NCBI GenBank assembly: GCA_034370385.1
Contig: JAXMKZ010000005.1
Span: forward strand, 237,659 to 301,658
DNA from: Coriobacteriia bacterium
Lineage (GTDB): Bacteria; Actinomycetota; Coriobacteriia; Anaerosomatales; PHET01
Direction of reading: 5' to 3'
Length of the DNA: 64,000 nt
Within the stretch, counting starts at the first letter, position 1. Every line of letters begins with the position of its first letter. Of this stretch, positions 35,804-44,472 are shown piece by piece. The notes beneath the pieces were generated by a model that was not told where the DNA came from, ran no database searches, and saw nothing but the letters and a program-made list of their open reading frames with translations. Made by a program: the position numbers and the translations under genes.

Positions 35804-37062
35804 AGCAGGCCTACCGCCTTTCCAATCTGCATACCGAAGAGCATAACCGTAAGCGCGATAACGGTGACGATAGTCCCGTAGGCGAAGATGTTCTGGAGGC
35901 GGGAGTTGACGTGAACACCCATGATTCGCCGATCGTTGATGAGCCGAACCATGAAGATGAGCAGGAACGGCAGCAGGATGCCTCCGAGGGTCTGCGAGAG
36001 CACCATAAGGGTGATGAGCGGGGCATTCGGCAGCAGGACGATAGCGGCGCCGGCGAAGATGACGAACGTGTAGATGGCGTTGAACGCGGGCGCTTGTGAC
36101 CACGTGTGGTCGATGCCGCGCTCCCACCCGAACGCCTCGGTGATCGCGTAGGCCGAGGTGAGCGGCAACACGCTCGCGGCCAGCAAGGAGGCGCCGAAGA
36201 GCCCGACGGCGAAGAGGAGACCGGCGTACTGACCGGCGACGGGCGCCAGTGCCGCTGCCGCCTGTTCGGCTGAGGTGATCTCGATGCCCGCCGGGTAGAG
36301 CACCGTTCCGGTCACGATGATGATGAACCACGCGACGATGCACGCGGCGGCGACCCCGACGTAGGTGTCGAGCCGTTGCGACGGGAGGTCCTCCACGCCC
36401 AACCCCTTGTCCACGACGTTGCTCTGAGCGAAGAACTGCATCCACGGCGCGATCGTCGTGCCGATTGCGGCGATGACGATGGCGATGAAGCCCACCTCCG
36501 GCACGAACTGCGGGACGAAGGTGGCGTGAATGACCTCGCCCCAGTCAGGCTTGGCCATGAACGCGGCGATCGGGTAGAGCACGAACACCGCCGACAGGCC
36601 CAGCAACAGCTTCTCGACGCGCGAGAAGTCCCCGCGAACGACGACCAGCCACACCAGGAGCGCGCACGCGGGCACGGAGAGGTACTTCGAGACGCCGAGG
36701 AGTTCAAGGGCCGCAGCGATACCGGCGAACTCGGCCACACTCGTCGCGGTGTTGCTGACGAGGAGTACGAGCATGGCCAGCAGCGTCGTGCGCACGCCGA
36801 AGCGTTCGCGGATGAGCGAGGCCAGGCCCTTGCCCGTGACCGAGCCCATGCGCACCGCCATCTCTTGCACGACGGCCAGCGCAAACGCCATGACGAGGAT
36901 CATCCACAGCGTCGCGTAGCCATAGCTGGCTCCGGCCACCGAGTAGGTGGTGACGCCACCGGCGTCGTTGCCAGCCATCGCGGTGATGATGCCCGGTCCG
37001 ATGATGGCCAGCGTGGCTATGATGCCGGTCCGACGACGGGTGCTGTTCGACGTGGCTGCCAT
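35800..37062 (-). CDS. Nramp-family transporter of the NRMT (magnesium-type) branch
   Basis: 420 residues with about 11 membrane helices. In helix 1, where Mn/Fe transporters have D-P-G-N, this protein reads NDAGG. In helix 6, where they have M-P-H, it reads TTIAPWMQFF. Loss of the selectivity Met and Asn matches the Nramp-related magnesium transporters described from Eggerthella lenta, which carry Mg2+ and Mn2+. The gene starts 4 bases after an MgtE-like gene controlled by an M-box, which agrees with Mg2+ as substrate. Identity of the metal is inferred, not shown. Confidence 0.8.
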   Translation of the reverse strand: MAATSNSTRRRTGIIATLAIIGPGIITAMAGNDAGGVTTYSVAGASYGYATLWMILVMAFALAVVQEMAVRMGSVTGKGLASLIRERFGVRTTLLAMLVLLVSNTATSVAEFAGIAAALELLGVSKYLSVPACALLVWLVVVRGDFSRVEKLLLGLSAVFVLYPIAAFMAKPDWGEVIHATFVPQFVPEVGFIAIVIAAIGTTIAPWMQFFAQSNVVDKGLGVEDLPSQRLDTYVGVAAACIVAWFIIIVTGTVLYPAGIEITSAEQAAAALAPVAGQYAGLLFAVGLFGASLLAASVLPLTSAYAITEAFGWERGIDHTWSQAPAFNAIYTFVIFAGAAIVLLPNAPLITLMVLSQTLGGILLPFLLIFMVRLINDRRIMGVHVNSRLQNIFAYGTIVTVIALTVMLFGMQIGKAVGLL

Positions 37063-37066
37063 GAGG

Positions 37067-38920
37067 CTACCCCAGCGTCACAAGCCAGCCGCCAGCGAAC
37101 GACAGCGCGGTGTAGACGGCGGCGGCGAACACCATCGAGGTCGTAGCGAGCATGGTGGACGAGACGGGCTTATCGGCGTCGCGGCGCCTCAGGGCAAGTT
37201 CGGCGAGCAGTCCTCCGAACAGCACGGTGAGCACCACCGACAGAGCGGTGACGCCGCCGAATACCGCAGCGGATCGCTCGCTACCGGTCTGCAACTCGAG
37301 CAGAGCGAACGCGATGAGTCCGGCGATCACGCTCACGACGACCCCCACGCCGCCTTCGGTGAGCAGCCGTCTCCCGAGGGAGGGCCGCTCGTCCTCCGCG
37401 GAGCCGGTGATGAGCTCAGCGACCGCACGCGAGGAAGACTCCTCGCCGGTGCGGAGCAGCAGGGGCATGAGCACCGAGGCGACAGTGGCGAAGGCGAGCC
37501 CGTAGAGAATCCATGGCTGAACGGCGAAGGGGTCAACGTCTCGCATGCGTGTGCGCACGATCTGGTCGGCGAACAGGACCACCAACCAGATGATCGCCCA
37601 CGAGCTGCGCCTCACGACCCACCAGCCGAGCGAGGCGGCGTTGCCGCGCTCGTGGGATGAGCCGGTCGCCAGTGCGAGGTCTTCCTCCGCCTCCTCCTCA
37701 AGCACGTCGAGGGCATCGTCGACGGTGACGATGCCCAGCAGCGTGCCGCGCTCGTCCACGACGGGCAGCGCGAGCAGGTCGTACTTGGCCATCTGCTCGG
37801 CCACATCTTCCTGGTCGTCGTCGGGATCCGCCGTGAACAACTCCGTCTCTGCGATCTGTGCGACCGTCGTTTCGGGCTGAGCGAGCAGCAGATCGCGCAG
37901 TGAGATGACGCCCGCGAGCTTGCGCTCGCCCTCGACCACGTAGACGTAGTAGATGCTTTCGCGCTCTTCGGCGACCTCACGCAGGTGCTCGATGACCTCC
38001 TGGACGGTCATGTCCTCGGTCACGATCGTGACCTCGGGTGTCATGATGCCGCCCGCCGTCTTCTCCTTGTAGCCGAGCAGACCGCGGATCGCGCTCGCGT
38101 CATCGAGCCCCATGAGCCGAAGGAGTCGCTCCGCCTTGTCGTAGGGAAGGTCACCGATGATGTCGGCCGCATCGTCCGGGTCCATCTCGGCCAGCAGTGA
38201 CGATGCGCGCGTCTCGGACAGGTCATCGATGACGTCTGCCTGCAGATCGTCTTCCAGCTCCGAGATGGTGTCGGCGGCCGCCTCGTTGTCGAGGTGCGCG
38301 AAGACCGCCGCCCGCTGCGAGGGCGAGAGCTGCTCGAGGATGTCTGCGACATCGGCCGGGTGCAGCTCGTGCAGGCGCTTGTGCGTGACCGACAGCTTGA
38401 CCTGCGACAGGTCGCGGTCGAGCAGATCCATGTAGTTCCACGCGATGAGGTTCTCGTTGAGTTCGGTGCCGAACAGGCGCGTCGCGCGCGCCACGAACGT
38501 CTCGAGCACCGGGGAGACCCCGCGCAGAATCCCGCGCATGCCGACCTCGGCACCCAGGAGCCTCAGTTGGTTGCGGCTCTCGGAGAGCTTCAGGTCGTTG
38601 ACGCGCACGACCTTCATGCCCTGGGTGTCGACGATCTGCTTGTTGAGCAGGTCGCGATGGAGCAGTACCTCGTCGGGCTGCAGGTAGCTGAAGCGGATCT
38701 CGGGCGCGGGGACGGTGAGCGTCACCTGGTCGTCGTCGATCTCGCCCACGTACTTGCGCCACGAGAGCATGAATGGCGTCTTGTCCGGACCAAGGAAGGC
38801 AAGCGAGGTCACGCGCGGGAAGACCTCGCCGGTTGCGATCGCGATATCTGAGATGGTGCCGATCCGGCTGCCGGCGGCATCGACCACCGGCTTCCCGAGC
38901 ATCTGGGACAGGTAGATCAT
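37067..38920 (-). CDS. PRC-barrel/MgtE-like magnesium protein with altered pore
   Basis: 617 residues. N-terminal PRC-barrel units (about 1-130) lead to an MgtE N-domain of helical repeats rich in acidic residues (ELHPADVADILEQLSPSQR; LLAEMDPDDAADIIGDLP), then a CBS pair (about 300-430, YYVYVVEGERKLAGVISLRD; LPVVDERGTLLGIVTVDDA) and about five membrane helices. Cytosolic Mg2+-sensing parts look intact, but the pore does not: the usual GGNAGTQ is RTGEESS and the Asp-Pro-Ala of the last helix is ADKPVSS. The ATG at 38920 has an AAGGAGG site. It is the first gene under the M-box leader. Confidence 0.85.
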   Translation of the reverse strand: MIYLSQMLGKPVVDAAGSRIGTISDIAIATGEVFPRVTSLAFLGPDKTPFMLSWRKYVGEIDDDQVTLTVPAPEIRFSYLQPDEVLLHRDLLNKQIVDTQGMKVVRVNDLKLSESRNQLRLLGAEVGMRGILRGVSPVLETFVARATRLFGTELNENLIAWNYMDLLDRDLSQVKLSVTHKRLHELHPADVADILEQLSPSQRAAVFAHLDNEAAADTISELEDDLQADVIDDLSETRASSLLAEMDPDDAADIIGDLPYDKAERLLRLMGLDDASAIRGLLGYKEKTAGGIMTPEVTIVTEDMTVQEVIEHLREVAEERESIYYVYVVEGERKLAGVISLRDLLLAQPETTVAQIAETELFTADPDDDQEDVAEQMAKYDLLALPVVDERGTLLGIVTVDDALDVLEEEAEEDLALATGSSHERGNAASLGWWVVRRSSWAIIWLVVLFADQIVRTRMRDVDPFAVQPWILYGLAFATVASVLMPLLLRTGEESSSRAVAELITGSAEDERPSLGRRLLTEGGVGVVVSVIAGLIAFALLELQTGSERSAAVFGGVTALSVVLTVLFGGLLAELALRRRDADKPVSSTMLATTSMVFAAAVYTALSFAGGWLVTLG

Positions 38921-39124
38921 CAGGCTCCCTCCTTCCCGCGTGGTCCTCTCAGTGTCGGGGCCCGGCGAGTGAGGCCGGCGTACTGAAGGCGCAACGGGGA
39001 TGGCTGTAGGTGCGAGGTCGGCCTCCGGCCGGCACCGCACCTAGGCGGGAGCTCGTCCGGAGGGCTACGGACTGTGAGGCTTCACGTAGACCCTGTCTCT
39101 TCGGTTACAGATCGGACGGCAAGA

Positions 39125-39440
39125 GAAAAGCCCCTGCATCCGGTGGGATGAGGGGCGGCGAGAGGCGTGTGCCGTGGCGGCACAAGCCAGCGAACGGTCG
39201 CCCCGAGGGGCCGACACGAACGCGACACCACTCTCATCCCTCGTCTGTGGATTTGGCACTGTCCGACGTAAGGACCGCAAGGGTATCGCGGCCGGCACCC
39301 CGTAGGGGCCGCACGCCCAGCCACCTTAGCCTTCGCCTTAAGCCGGCGAGGGCTGTTCTACCCATTGGCGTCTCTCGACATTTCCGGGCAGTGGCCTGTG
39401 TTCGAACAGGAGCCGCACCGTAACGGATTCAAGTGCGTTT
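39125..39440 (-). ncRNA. M-box (ykoK) magnesium riboswitch with terminator
   Basis: On the minus strand the conserved aptamer core is clear: CGTTACGGTGCGGCTCCT at about 39425-39408, then CACTGCCCGGAAATGTCGAG and AGACGCCAATGGG at about 39393-39361, then AAGGCGAAGGCTAAGG and GTCCTTACGTCGGACAGTGC further down. A P1-like helix can form between ATCC (39428-39425) and GGAT (39239-39236). The terminator is GCCCCT...AGGGGC followed by TTTTC (39156-39125). GGGATGAG (39240-39233) is complementary to CTCATCCC (39152-39145) in the terminator, giving an antiterminator. High Mg2+ should therefore stop transcription. Confidence 0.9.
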
Positions 39441-39483
39441 CCTTGCTGTCAACTGTTTGCAGGCGAACCTGCGCAACAGACGT

Positions 39484-39489
39484 ATTATA
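39484..39489 (-). promoter_or_regulatory. -10 element for the M-box transcript
   Basis: A perfect TATAAT on the minus strand, directly after the HAD gene stop and about 45-60 bases upstream of the aptamer. No strong -35 is seen. Confidence 0.55.
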
Positions 39490-39491
39490 CC

Positions 39492-40382
39492 CTACTCGCC
39501 TCGGGCATCCATCCAGAGGCGCGCGAACGCTGCCCACCCGTCCCCGCGACTGCCGCGCACGAAGGCGGCGTTCGCGTATCCAGCGGCCTCGGCTGCAAGC
39601 CCGGGCACTTCAAGGGCGTTCTCGACGAGCAGGGCCAAGCCCACTGAAGGTGCGCTCTGCAGGTCGGTCTGCGCGTCACCGATGATTGCCGCTTGATGGG
39701 GAGCCAGGCCACGCTCGGCAAGGTCGAGTTCGATGGCTCGACGCTTCGATACACCCTTGGGGACGACGTGGTAGGCGTGAAGGGGCCCGTCGCACGTCAG
39801 GCCGTGTGACGTGCGGCGCACGAGTCCGTTGTCCAGCAGGTCCATAGGCAGCTCGAAGGTGTCGAGCACCGCTTGGGCGGCGGTCGTGTCGAAGCAGCCG
39901 CGCAGCACGTGGGTCGCATCCCGGTGCAGATGCCACGGGTCGTGGTACTCGACTTGCCGCGGGAACGCCTCGACGAGCGCTTCGTAGGCACCGGAAGCCT
40001 GAATCTCCTCGAATACCGTGCGGCCGTCGGTCGGCAGATCCTGTGGCCAGTGCGGCGTATCGAAGATGAGCGCGCGGGTGGTGCCGTCCCAGCGCGAACG
40101 GATGGCGCCGGCTTCGGCGATGAAGTCGTTCCAGCCACAGATCCGTGCGAGTTCGACAAGCTGCAAGCGCGAGCGTCCCGAGACGATCACCACGGGAAGA
40201 CCCGCGCGGTTGACGTCGACCACCGCGGTGGCAGCGGTGGTGGAGGGTGAGCCGGCGCCATCGACGAGCAGAGTTCCGCCGGGGCCCAGCAGTGTGCCGT
40301 CGAGGTCGGTGTAGAGGATCTCGACCCTAGCGAGCGCTTCGAGGTGTTCGGCGGACTCAGTGAGGTAGATCGGGGTGTCCAT
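39492..40382 (-). CDS. HAD-superfamily hydrolase
   Basis: 296 residues. HAD motif I is YTDLDGTLLG (about 25), motif II is VIVSGRSRLQ (about 65), and motif III/IV are KRRAIELDLAERG and GDAQTDLQS. The cap region and layout fit the IIB (Cof/MPGP-like) group that removes phosphate from sugar or glycerate phosphates. The ATG at 40382 has GGAG seven bases upstream; the longer frame to 41426 is antisense to a real gene. Substrate unknown. Its stop adjoins the M-box promoter. Confidence 0.8.
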   Translation of the reverse strand: MDTPIYLTESAEHLEALARVEILYTDLDGTLLGPGGTLLVDGAGSPSTTAATAVVDVNRAGLPVVIVSGRSRLQLVELARICGWNDFIAEAGAIRSRWDGTTRALIFDTPHWPQDLPTDGRTVFEEIQASGAYEALVEAFPRQVEYHDPWHLHRDATHVLRGCFDTTAAQAVLDTFELPMDLLDNGLVRRTSHGLTCDGPLHAYHVVPKGVSKRRAIELDLAERGLAPHQAAIIGDAQTDLQSAPSVGLALLVENALEVPGLAAEAAGYANAAFVRGSRGDGWAAFARLWMDARGE

Positions 40383-40604
40383 GAGCGCTCCGGGTCGGTG
40401 GCTGCTGCGCGTCGGGCTCGACGCGAGTCGGCACGCCGATGATAGCGCACGCACGCCGGCTACCCGCCGGGGTGGCGCGGCGGCGCCGCTGACCGAACTC
40501 GCGCTGCAGCGTGCGAGGTCATGCGGTATAACAAGTGAATGCGTTTCGCTCGGTGGGGCTGATCGCCGCCCCGAGCCTTTCGAATCCAGTGAGGGAGCTG
40601 CCCG

Positions 40605-41207
40605 ATGAACTCCGAGTTCGATCTTCCTTTCCCGCAGTACCGCTGCCCCACGTGTGGCAAGGATCTCCCCTTGGGCGAGGCGCGCATGTCCGTGACGTGC
40701 GCCGGGCATACTGAGAAGCCTCCCGTCGAGTTCACAGTGCGTCGCGGTGAGCCGTCCGACCGCGGTGCGATCGAGACCATCTGCGACCGGGCCATCGGCG
40801 AAACGGTCGTCGATGTGTTCGGCGAGACGGTCGACGTGCTGGAAGGCGTGAACCTCATCGGAGAGTCCGACGGCGAGCTGATCGGACTCATGTCGCTTGT
40901 TGTACGACGCGGAGAGGCGACCGTCGTCTTCATCTCGGTCTACCCCGAGCATCAAGGGACCGGCGTGGGTGCGGCGCTCTTGGACGCAGCCGACCGTTTC
41001 GCAGCCGAGCGCGGATTGAGCTTCCTGCGTGTCGCTACCACCAACGACGATATCCCGCTCATCTACTTCTACCAGCGGCATGGCTTTGCGATCTATGAGG
41101 TCGCCGTAGGCGAGGTGGCCGACAAGTTCGGCTCGGCCACGCCGGGGTTCTCGAGCATTCCTGTGCGCGATGAGATCCGGCTGCGCCGCGCTGTCTGCGC
41201 CGACTGA
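40605..41207 (+). CDS. GNAT acetyltransferase with N-terminal zinc ribbon
   Basis: 200 residues. YRCPTCGKDLPLGEARMSVTC near the N-terminus supplies three or four zinc ligands, then the GNAT fold with the acetyl-CoA loop YPEHQGTGVGAALLD (about 115) and the late TTNDDIPLIYFYQRHGF segment. ATG with a GAGGGAG site. A TATAAC at about 40530 is a possible -10 element. It lies 22 bases before the ABC receptor gene, possibly in one transcript. Substrate unknown. Confidence 0.78.
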   Translation: MNSEFDLPFPQYRCPTCGKDLPLGEARMSVTCAGHTEKPPVEFTVRRGEPSDRGAIETICDRAIGETVVDVFGETVDVLEGVNLIGESDGELIGLMSLVVRRGEATVVFISVYPEHQGTGVGAALLDAADRFAAERGLSFLRVATTNDDIPLIYFYQRHGFAIYEVAVGEVADKFGSATPGFSSIPVRDEIRLRRAVCAD

Positions 41208-41229
41208 CCACAACGAAGGAGACCCGCCC

Positions 41230-42252
41230 ATGATCCGACAGTTCCGTTTCGCACGCCTTGCGGTTGCCGGTGCAGCCGCGTCGCTTCTGCTCGTCGCGGG
41301 GTGCACCTCTCCGGCGCAGCCGACACAGACCAACCCCGAGCCGCCCGCCGCCGTCCCGCCCATCGCCATCAAGATCGGCACCCTGCCGACGGAAGACTCG
41401 CTTCCCCTGTGGGTGGCCGAGGACAAGGGCTACATCGGCGAGGAGGGCGTTCCTGGTTTCGAGATCGTGGTGTTCCAAAGCGCCCAGGAGCGAGATGTGG
41501 CCTTTGCCTCCGGTGCCATCGATGGCTACATGGGCGACATCATCGCTTCGGCGAACCTCGAAGCCGCCGGAACCGGCGTGACGCTTGCCACGGTCATGCT
41601 GGGAGCCGACCAGAGTCAGGGGCGGTTCGGCATCGCGGCGCCGAAGGGCTGGAAGGGCGCAACGGGCATCGAGGCGCTGACCGAACTTGCCGGTGTGCCG
41701 GTGGGCACCTCGTCGGCGACCATCCAGGAGTACGTTCTCGACGGGCTGATGGCCGAGGCGGGCGTGCCAGCTGATCAGGTGAAGGTCGAAGAGGTCAAGA
41801 AGGTGCCGGTCCGCTACGAGCTGCTGATGTCGGGCAAGCTCAAGGCCGCAGCGCTGCCCGAGCCGTTCCTGTCGCTTGCGGAGTCGGAAGGCGCGGTGCT
41901 GGTTGCCGACGACACGACGAGCAAGTCGAACCTCTCGCAGACGGTTCTCGGGATTTCGGACACGTTCATGAGCGAGGCAGGTGGCACCGAGACGGTCGAC
42001 GCCTTGATGAGGGCGTGGGATCGCGCCGTCGCCGACATCAACGCGGACCCCGAGGCGTACCGGCCCCTACTGGTTGAGCAGGCGAGGCTTCCCAAGCCGC
42101 TCGAGACTACCTACCAGGTGAACACCTATCCGACGCACACACTGCCGACGAAGGCCGAGGTGGACGCCGTCATCACGTGGATGAAGGGCAAGGGCTACCT
42201 GGAATCCGAGGTCACGTATGAGGACCTCACGCTGGTGCTGCCGAAGAACTGA
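41230..42252 (+). CDS. Lipoprotein substrate-binding protein of an NMT1/SsuA-type ABC importer
   Basis: 340 residues. Signal peptide with lipobox LLLVAGC, a Pro/Thr linker, then a periplasmic-binding fold of the NMT1/nitrate-sulfonate type (KIGTLPTEDSLPLWVAEDKG; later VGTSSATIQEYVLDGLM). ATG with AAGGAG upstream. The next two genes encode the ATPase and permease of the same transporter. The substrate could be a sulfonate, nitrate, riboflavin-like or thiamine precursor; the sequence does not decide. Confidence 0.88.
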   Translation: MIRQFRFARLAVAGAAASLLLVAGCTSPAQPTQTNPEPPAAVPPIAIKIGTLPTEDSLPLWVAEDKGYIGEEGVPGFEIVVFQSAQERDVAFASGAIDGYMGDIIASANLEAAGTGVTLATVMLGADQSQGRFGIAAPKGWKGATGIEALTELAGVPVGTSSATIQEYVLDGLMAEAGVPADQVKVEEVKKVPVRYELLMSGKLKAAALPEPFLSLAESEGAVLVADDTTSKSNLSQTVLGISDTFMSEAGGTETVDALMRAWDRAVADINADPEAYRPLLVEQARLPKPLETTYQVNTYPTHTLPTKAEVDAVITWMKGKGYLESEVTYEDLTLVLPKN

Positions 42253-42257
42253 CGCCG

Positions 42258-43052
42258 GTGTACGCACTCGAACTGATCGAACTGACGCTCACCTATGAGG
42301 GCTCGGGCCGCAGTGTCCGGGCCCTCGAGTCGTTGTCGGTCAGCGTCGAGGCGGGCGAGCCGGTCTCCGTGATCGGTCCCAGCGGCTGCGGGAAGTCGAC
42401 GATGCTGCTGGTGGCAGCCGGGCTTTTGCAGCCGACGGGCGGCGGCGTCAGCGTGGCGGGCTCACCGCTGAAGGCGGTTCGCCGAGAGACTGCGCTCATC
42501 TTGCAGGAGTACGGGCTGCTCCCTTGGAAGACCGCGCTGGAGAATGCGGCGCTCGGGTTGCAGCTTCGCGGGGGCAGACGGGCCGACGTGGTTCGCGCGG
42601 CGACGGAGGCGCTTGAGCGTGTCGGACTCGCGGAGTTTGCGCGGGCGTATCCGGCGGAGCTCTCGGGCGGCATGCGTCAGCGGCTGGCGCTTGCACGCGC
42701 GGTAGCGCTCGACGCCGACCTGCTGCTGATGGATGAGCCGCTGTCTGCGCTCGACGCGTTGACCCGCGAGGACCTGCAAGATGTCCTGCTCGACCTGTGG
42801 CTTCGTCGCGGGCACGCTCAGGTGCTGGTGACGCATTCGATCGAGGAAGCGGTGTACCTCGGGCGGCGCGTGCTGGTGATGTCACCACGGCCGGGCCGCG
42901 TCGCGGCTGTCGTCGACAACCCGGAGATGGGGGAGGTCGGCTATCGGTCCACGACTCTGTTCCACGAGCGCTGCGTGGCGCTGCGCGCGCTGCTGGCCGG
43001 CGAGGGCGCGCTGCATCCGGGCGCGACGGCGACAGGGGGTGCGACGCTGTGA
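42258..43052 (+). CDS. ABC importer ATPase (SsuB/TauB-like)
   Basis: 264 residues. Walker A GPSGCGKST (about 36), Q-loop LQEYGLLPWKT, signature LSGGMRQRLALARA, Walker B LLLMDEPLSALDAL and the switch His (VTHSIEEAVYL) are complete. The PWKT element after the Q-loop is usual for this import family. GTG start five bases after the receptor stop; overlaps the permease start by 4 bases. Confidence 0.92.
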   Translation: MYALELIELTLTYEGSGRSVRALESLSVSVEAGEPVSVIGPSGCGKSTMLLVAAGLLQPTGGGVSVAGSPLKAVRRETALILQEYGLLPWKTALENAALGLQLRGGRRADVVRAATEALERVGLAEFARAYPAELSGGMRQRLALARAVALDADLLLMDEPLSALDALTREDLQDVLLDLWLRRGHAQVLVTHSIEEAVYLGRRVLVMSPRPGRVAAVVDNPEMGEVGYRSTTLFHERCVALRALLAGEGALHPGATATGGATL

Positions 43053-43801
43053 AGAACGTCGCATCCAAGCTCCTCGGATACGCGGCGGCCGTGGCGGTGC
43101 TGCTGGTTGCGTGGGGGGCTATCGCCCTTGCCATCGACTCGCCGGCGTTGCCCGGTCCGGTGCTCGCCCTGACCGAGTTCGTCACGCAACTGCCGGCGCT
43201 CGTGCCCGAAGCGATCGTCTCGCTGCTGCGCGTGGTGGCCGCCATGGTCCTTGGCACGGTGCTGGCGGTCCCGCTCGGCCTGGCGCTCGGTCGCTCGAAG
43301 AGAGCTGACGCGGTGTTCGCTCCGCTGGTGTTTCTGCTGTATCCGATCCCCAAGGTGGTCTTCCTTCCGGTGTTTCTCGTGTTGCTCGGGCTGGGCAACG
43401 CCCCCAAGATCGTGTTGATCGGCCTGATCGTGTTCTTCCAGATCCTTGTCACCGCGCGCGATGCGGCGAAGAGCGTTCCTGAGCCGAGCGTGTTGTCCGT
43501 CCGCTCTTTGGGCGCCTCAGGACTCGACGTCGCTCGCCATGTCGTGGTGCCCGCGGCGATGCCTGAGATCTTCACGGCGCTGCGCATCGGGACCGGTACT
43601 GCCATAGCGGTCCTGTTCCTTGCAGAGTCGATCGCGGGCACGAACGGGCTGGGCTGGTACATCGTCGACGCGTGGGGACGAATCGACTACCCGGCGATGT
43701 TCGCGGGCATCATCGCGATGGCGCTGCTGGGCGTCGTGCTCTATGAGGCGCTCAACGCGATCGAGTCTCGCGTCACACGGTGGAGGCATGCAGGGCGCTG
43801 A
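43049..43801 (+). CDS. ABC importer permease (SsuC/TauC-like)
   Basis: 250 residues, about six membrane helices with the BPD_transp_1 EAA region (SVRSLGASGLDVARHVVVPAAMPEIF, around residue 150-175). GTG start overlaps the ATPase stop (GTGA). It completes the receptor-ATPase-permease set. Confidence 0.92.
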   Translation: MKNVASKLLGYAAAVAVLLVAWGAIALAIDSPALPGPVLALTEFVTQLPALVPEAIVSLLRVVAAMVLGTVLAVPLGLALGRSKRADAVFAPLVFLLYPIPKVVFLPVFLVLLGLGNAPKIVLIGLIVFFQILVTARDAAKSVPEPSVLSVRSLGASGLDVARHVVVPAAMPEIFTALRIGTGTAIAVLFLAESIAGTNGLGWYIVDAWGRIDYPAMFAGIIAMALLGVVLYEALNAIESRVTRWRHAGR

Positions 43802-43836
43802 CGCCGTGCTCTAGCGTTGTTAGTGCGACACCTCCG

Positions 43837-43881
43837 TTCTACAACGAAATAGTTGTATCAACATCGAAATCATTGTAGAAT
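43837..43881 (+). promoter_or_regulatory. Operator and promoter of the HTH-MntA/HepT pair
   Basis: Perfect inverted repeat TTCTACAA (43837-43844) and TTGTAGAA (43873-43880), with an inner dyad TACAAC/GTTGTA (43840-43845, 43852-43857). A promoter TTGTAT (43853-43858), a 17-base spacer and TAGAAT (43876-43881) is laid across it. The predicted start point falls at the ATG 43888 and there is no Shine-Dalgarno, so the message is probably leaderless. The HTH of the first gene is the likely repressor. Confidence 0.7.
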
Positions 43882-43887
43882 CCCCCT

Positions 43888-44472
43888 ATGACATCGCTCA
43901 TCGCCATAGGGAATCGCCTTGTCGAGGCGCGGGTGGCTCAGGAGCTCACGCAGCGCCAGCTCGCTGAACGCGTGGGCGTCCACCAGCAGCAGATAGCCCT
44001 TTGGGAGCGGGATCGGTACGCATGCGTGTCGCTTGCGCGGCTCAGTCACGTTGCCGACGCTCTTGGGGTGACGTGGGCACCGCAGCCTGAAATGCCGCTG
44101 ATGGCCGCGGAGGCGGGGGGAGAGTACGGCGGGGCCCTGGGCGCCGCGTCCGCTACCGTCGTGCAGCTTCCCGTACGTGATCTCGGCGAGGTCGTGACGC
44201 GCATACGCTCGCACGTGCCGGAGCTGGTAGACCGCTATGGCATCACACGCATCGCGGTGTTCGGCTCCTTTGCTCGTGGGCAACAGCGGGCAGATAGTGA
44301 TGTCGACCTGATCGTGGAAGTCGAGCACCCGACGCTCGAGACGGTTTTCGGTGCGGAAGAGAGACTGGCGTCGATTCTTGGCCGAAAGGTGGACGCCGGG
44401 TCGCTTGAGTCGCTTCGCCCTCGCGTGCAGCCGCACGTGGTCAGGGAGGCGGTAGATGTCTGGAGTGCGTGA
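43888..44472 (+). CDS. HTH-fused MntA-type nucleotidyltransferase antitoxin
   Basis: 194 residues. An N-terminal XRE helix-turn-helix (LTQRQLAERVGVHQQQIALWERDR, about 20-43) is fused to a minimal nucleotidyltransferase domain with GSFARGQQRADSDVDLIVEV (about 125-145), the GSx10DxD signature of MntA antitoxins. MntA enzymes AMPylate the HepT toxin. The fusion makes one protein both modifier and probable autorepressor. It overlaps hepT by 17 bases. Confidence 0.85.
   Translation: MTSLIAIGNRLVEARVAQELTQRQLAERVGVHQQQIALWERDRYACVSLARLSHVADALGVTWAPQPEMPLMAAEAGGEYGGALGAASATVVQLPVRDLGEVVTRIRSHVPELVDRYGITRIAVFGSFARGQQRADSDVDLIVEVEHPTLETVFGAEERLASILGRKVDAGSLESLRPRVQPHVVREAVDVWSA

Noticed and set aside
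39065..39324. Small minus-strand frames upstream of the MgtE-like gene
   Set aside because: They sit in the M-box leader and its terminator and have no ribosome site.
39010..39685. Plus-strand frames at 39010-39423 and 39365-39685
   Set aside because: Antisense to the M-box aptamer and the end of the HAD gene; no motif.
42496..43662. Minus-strand frame opposite the ABC ATPase and permease
   Set aside because: Shadow composition with no motif; both plus-strand genes are well supported.
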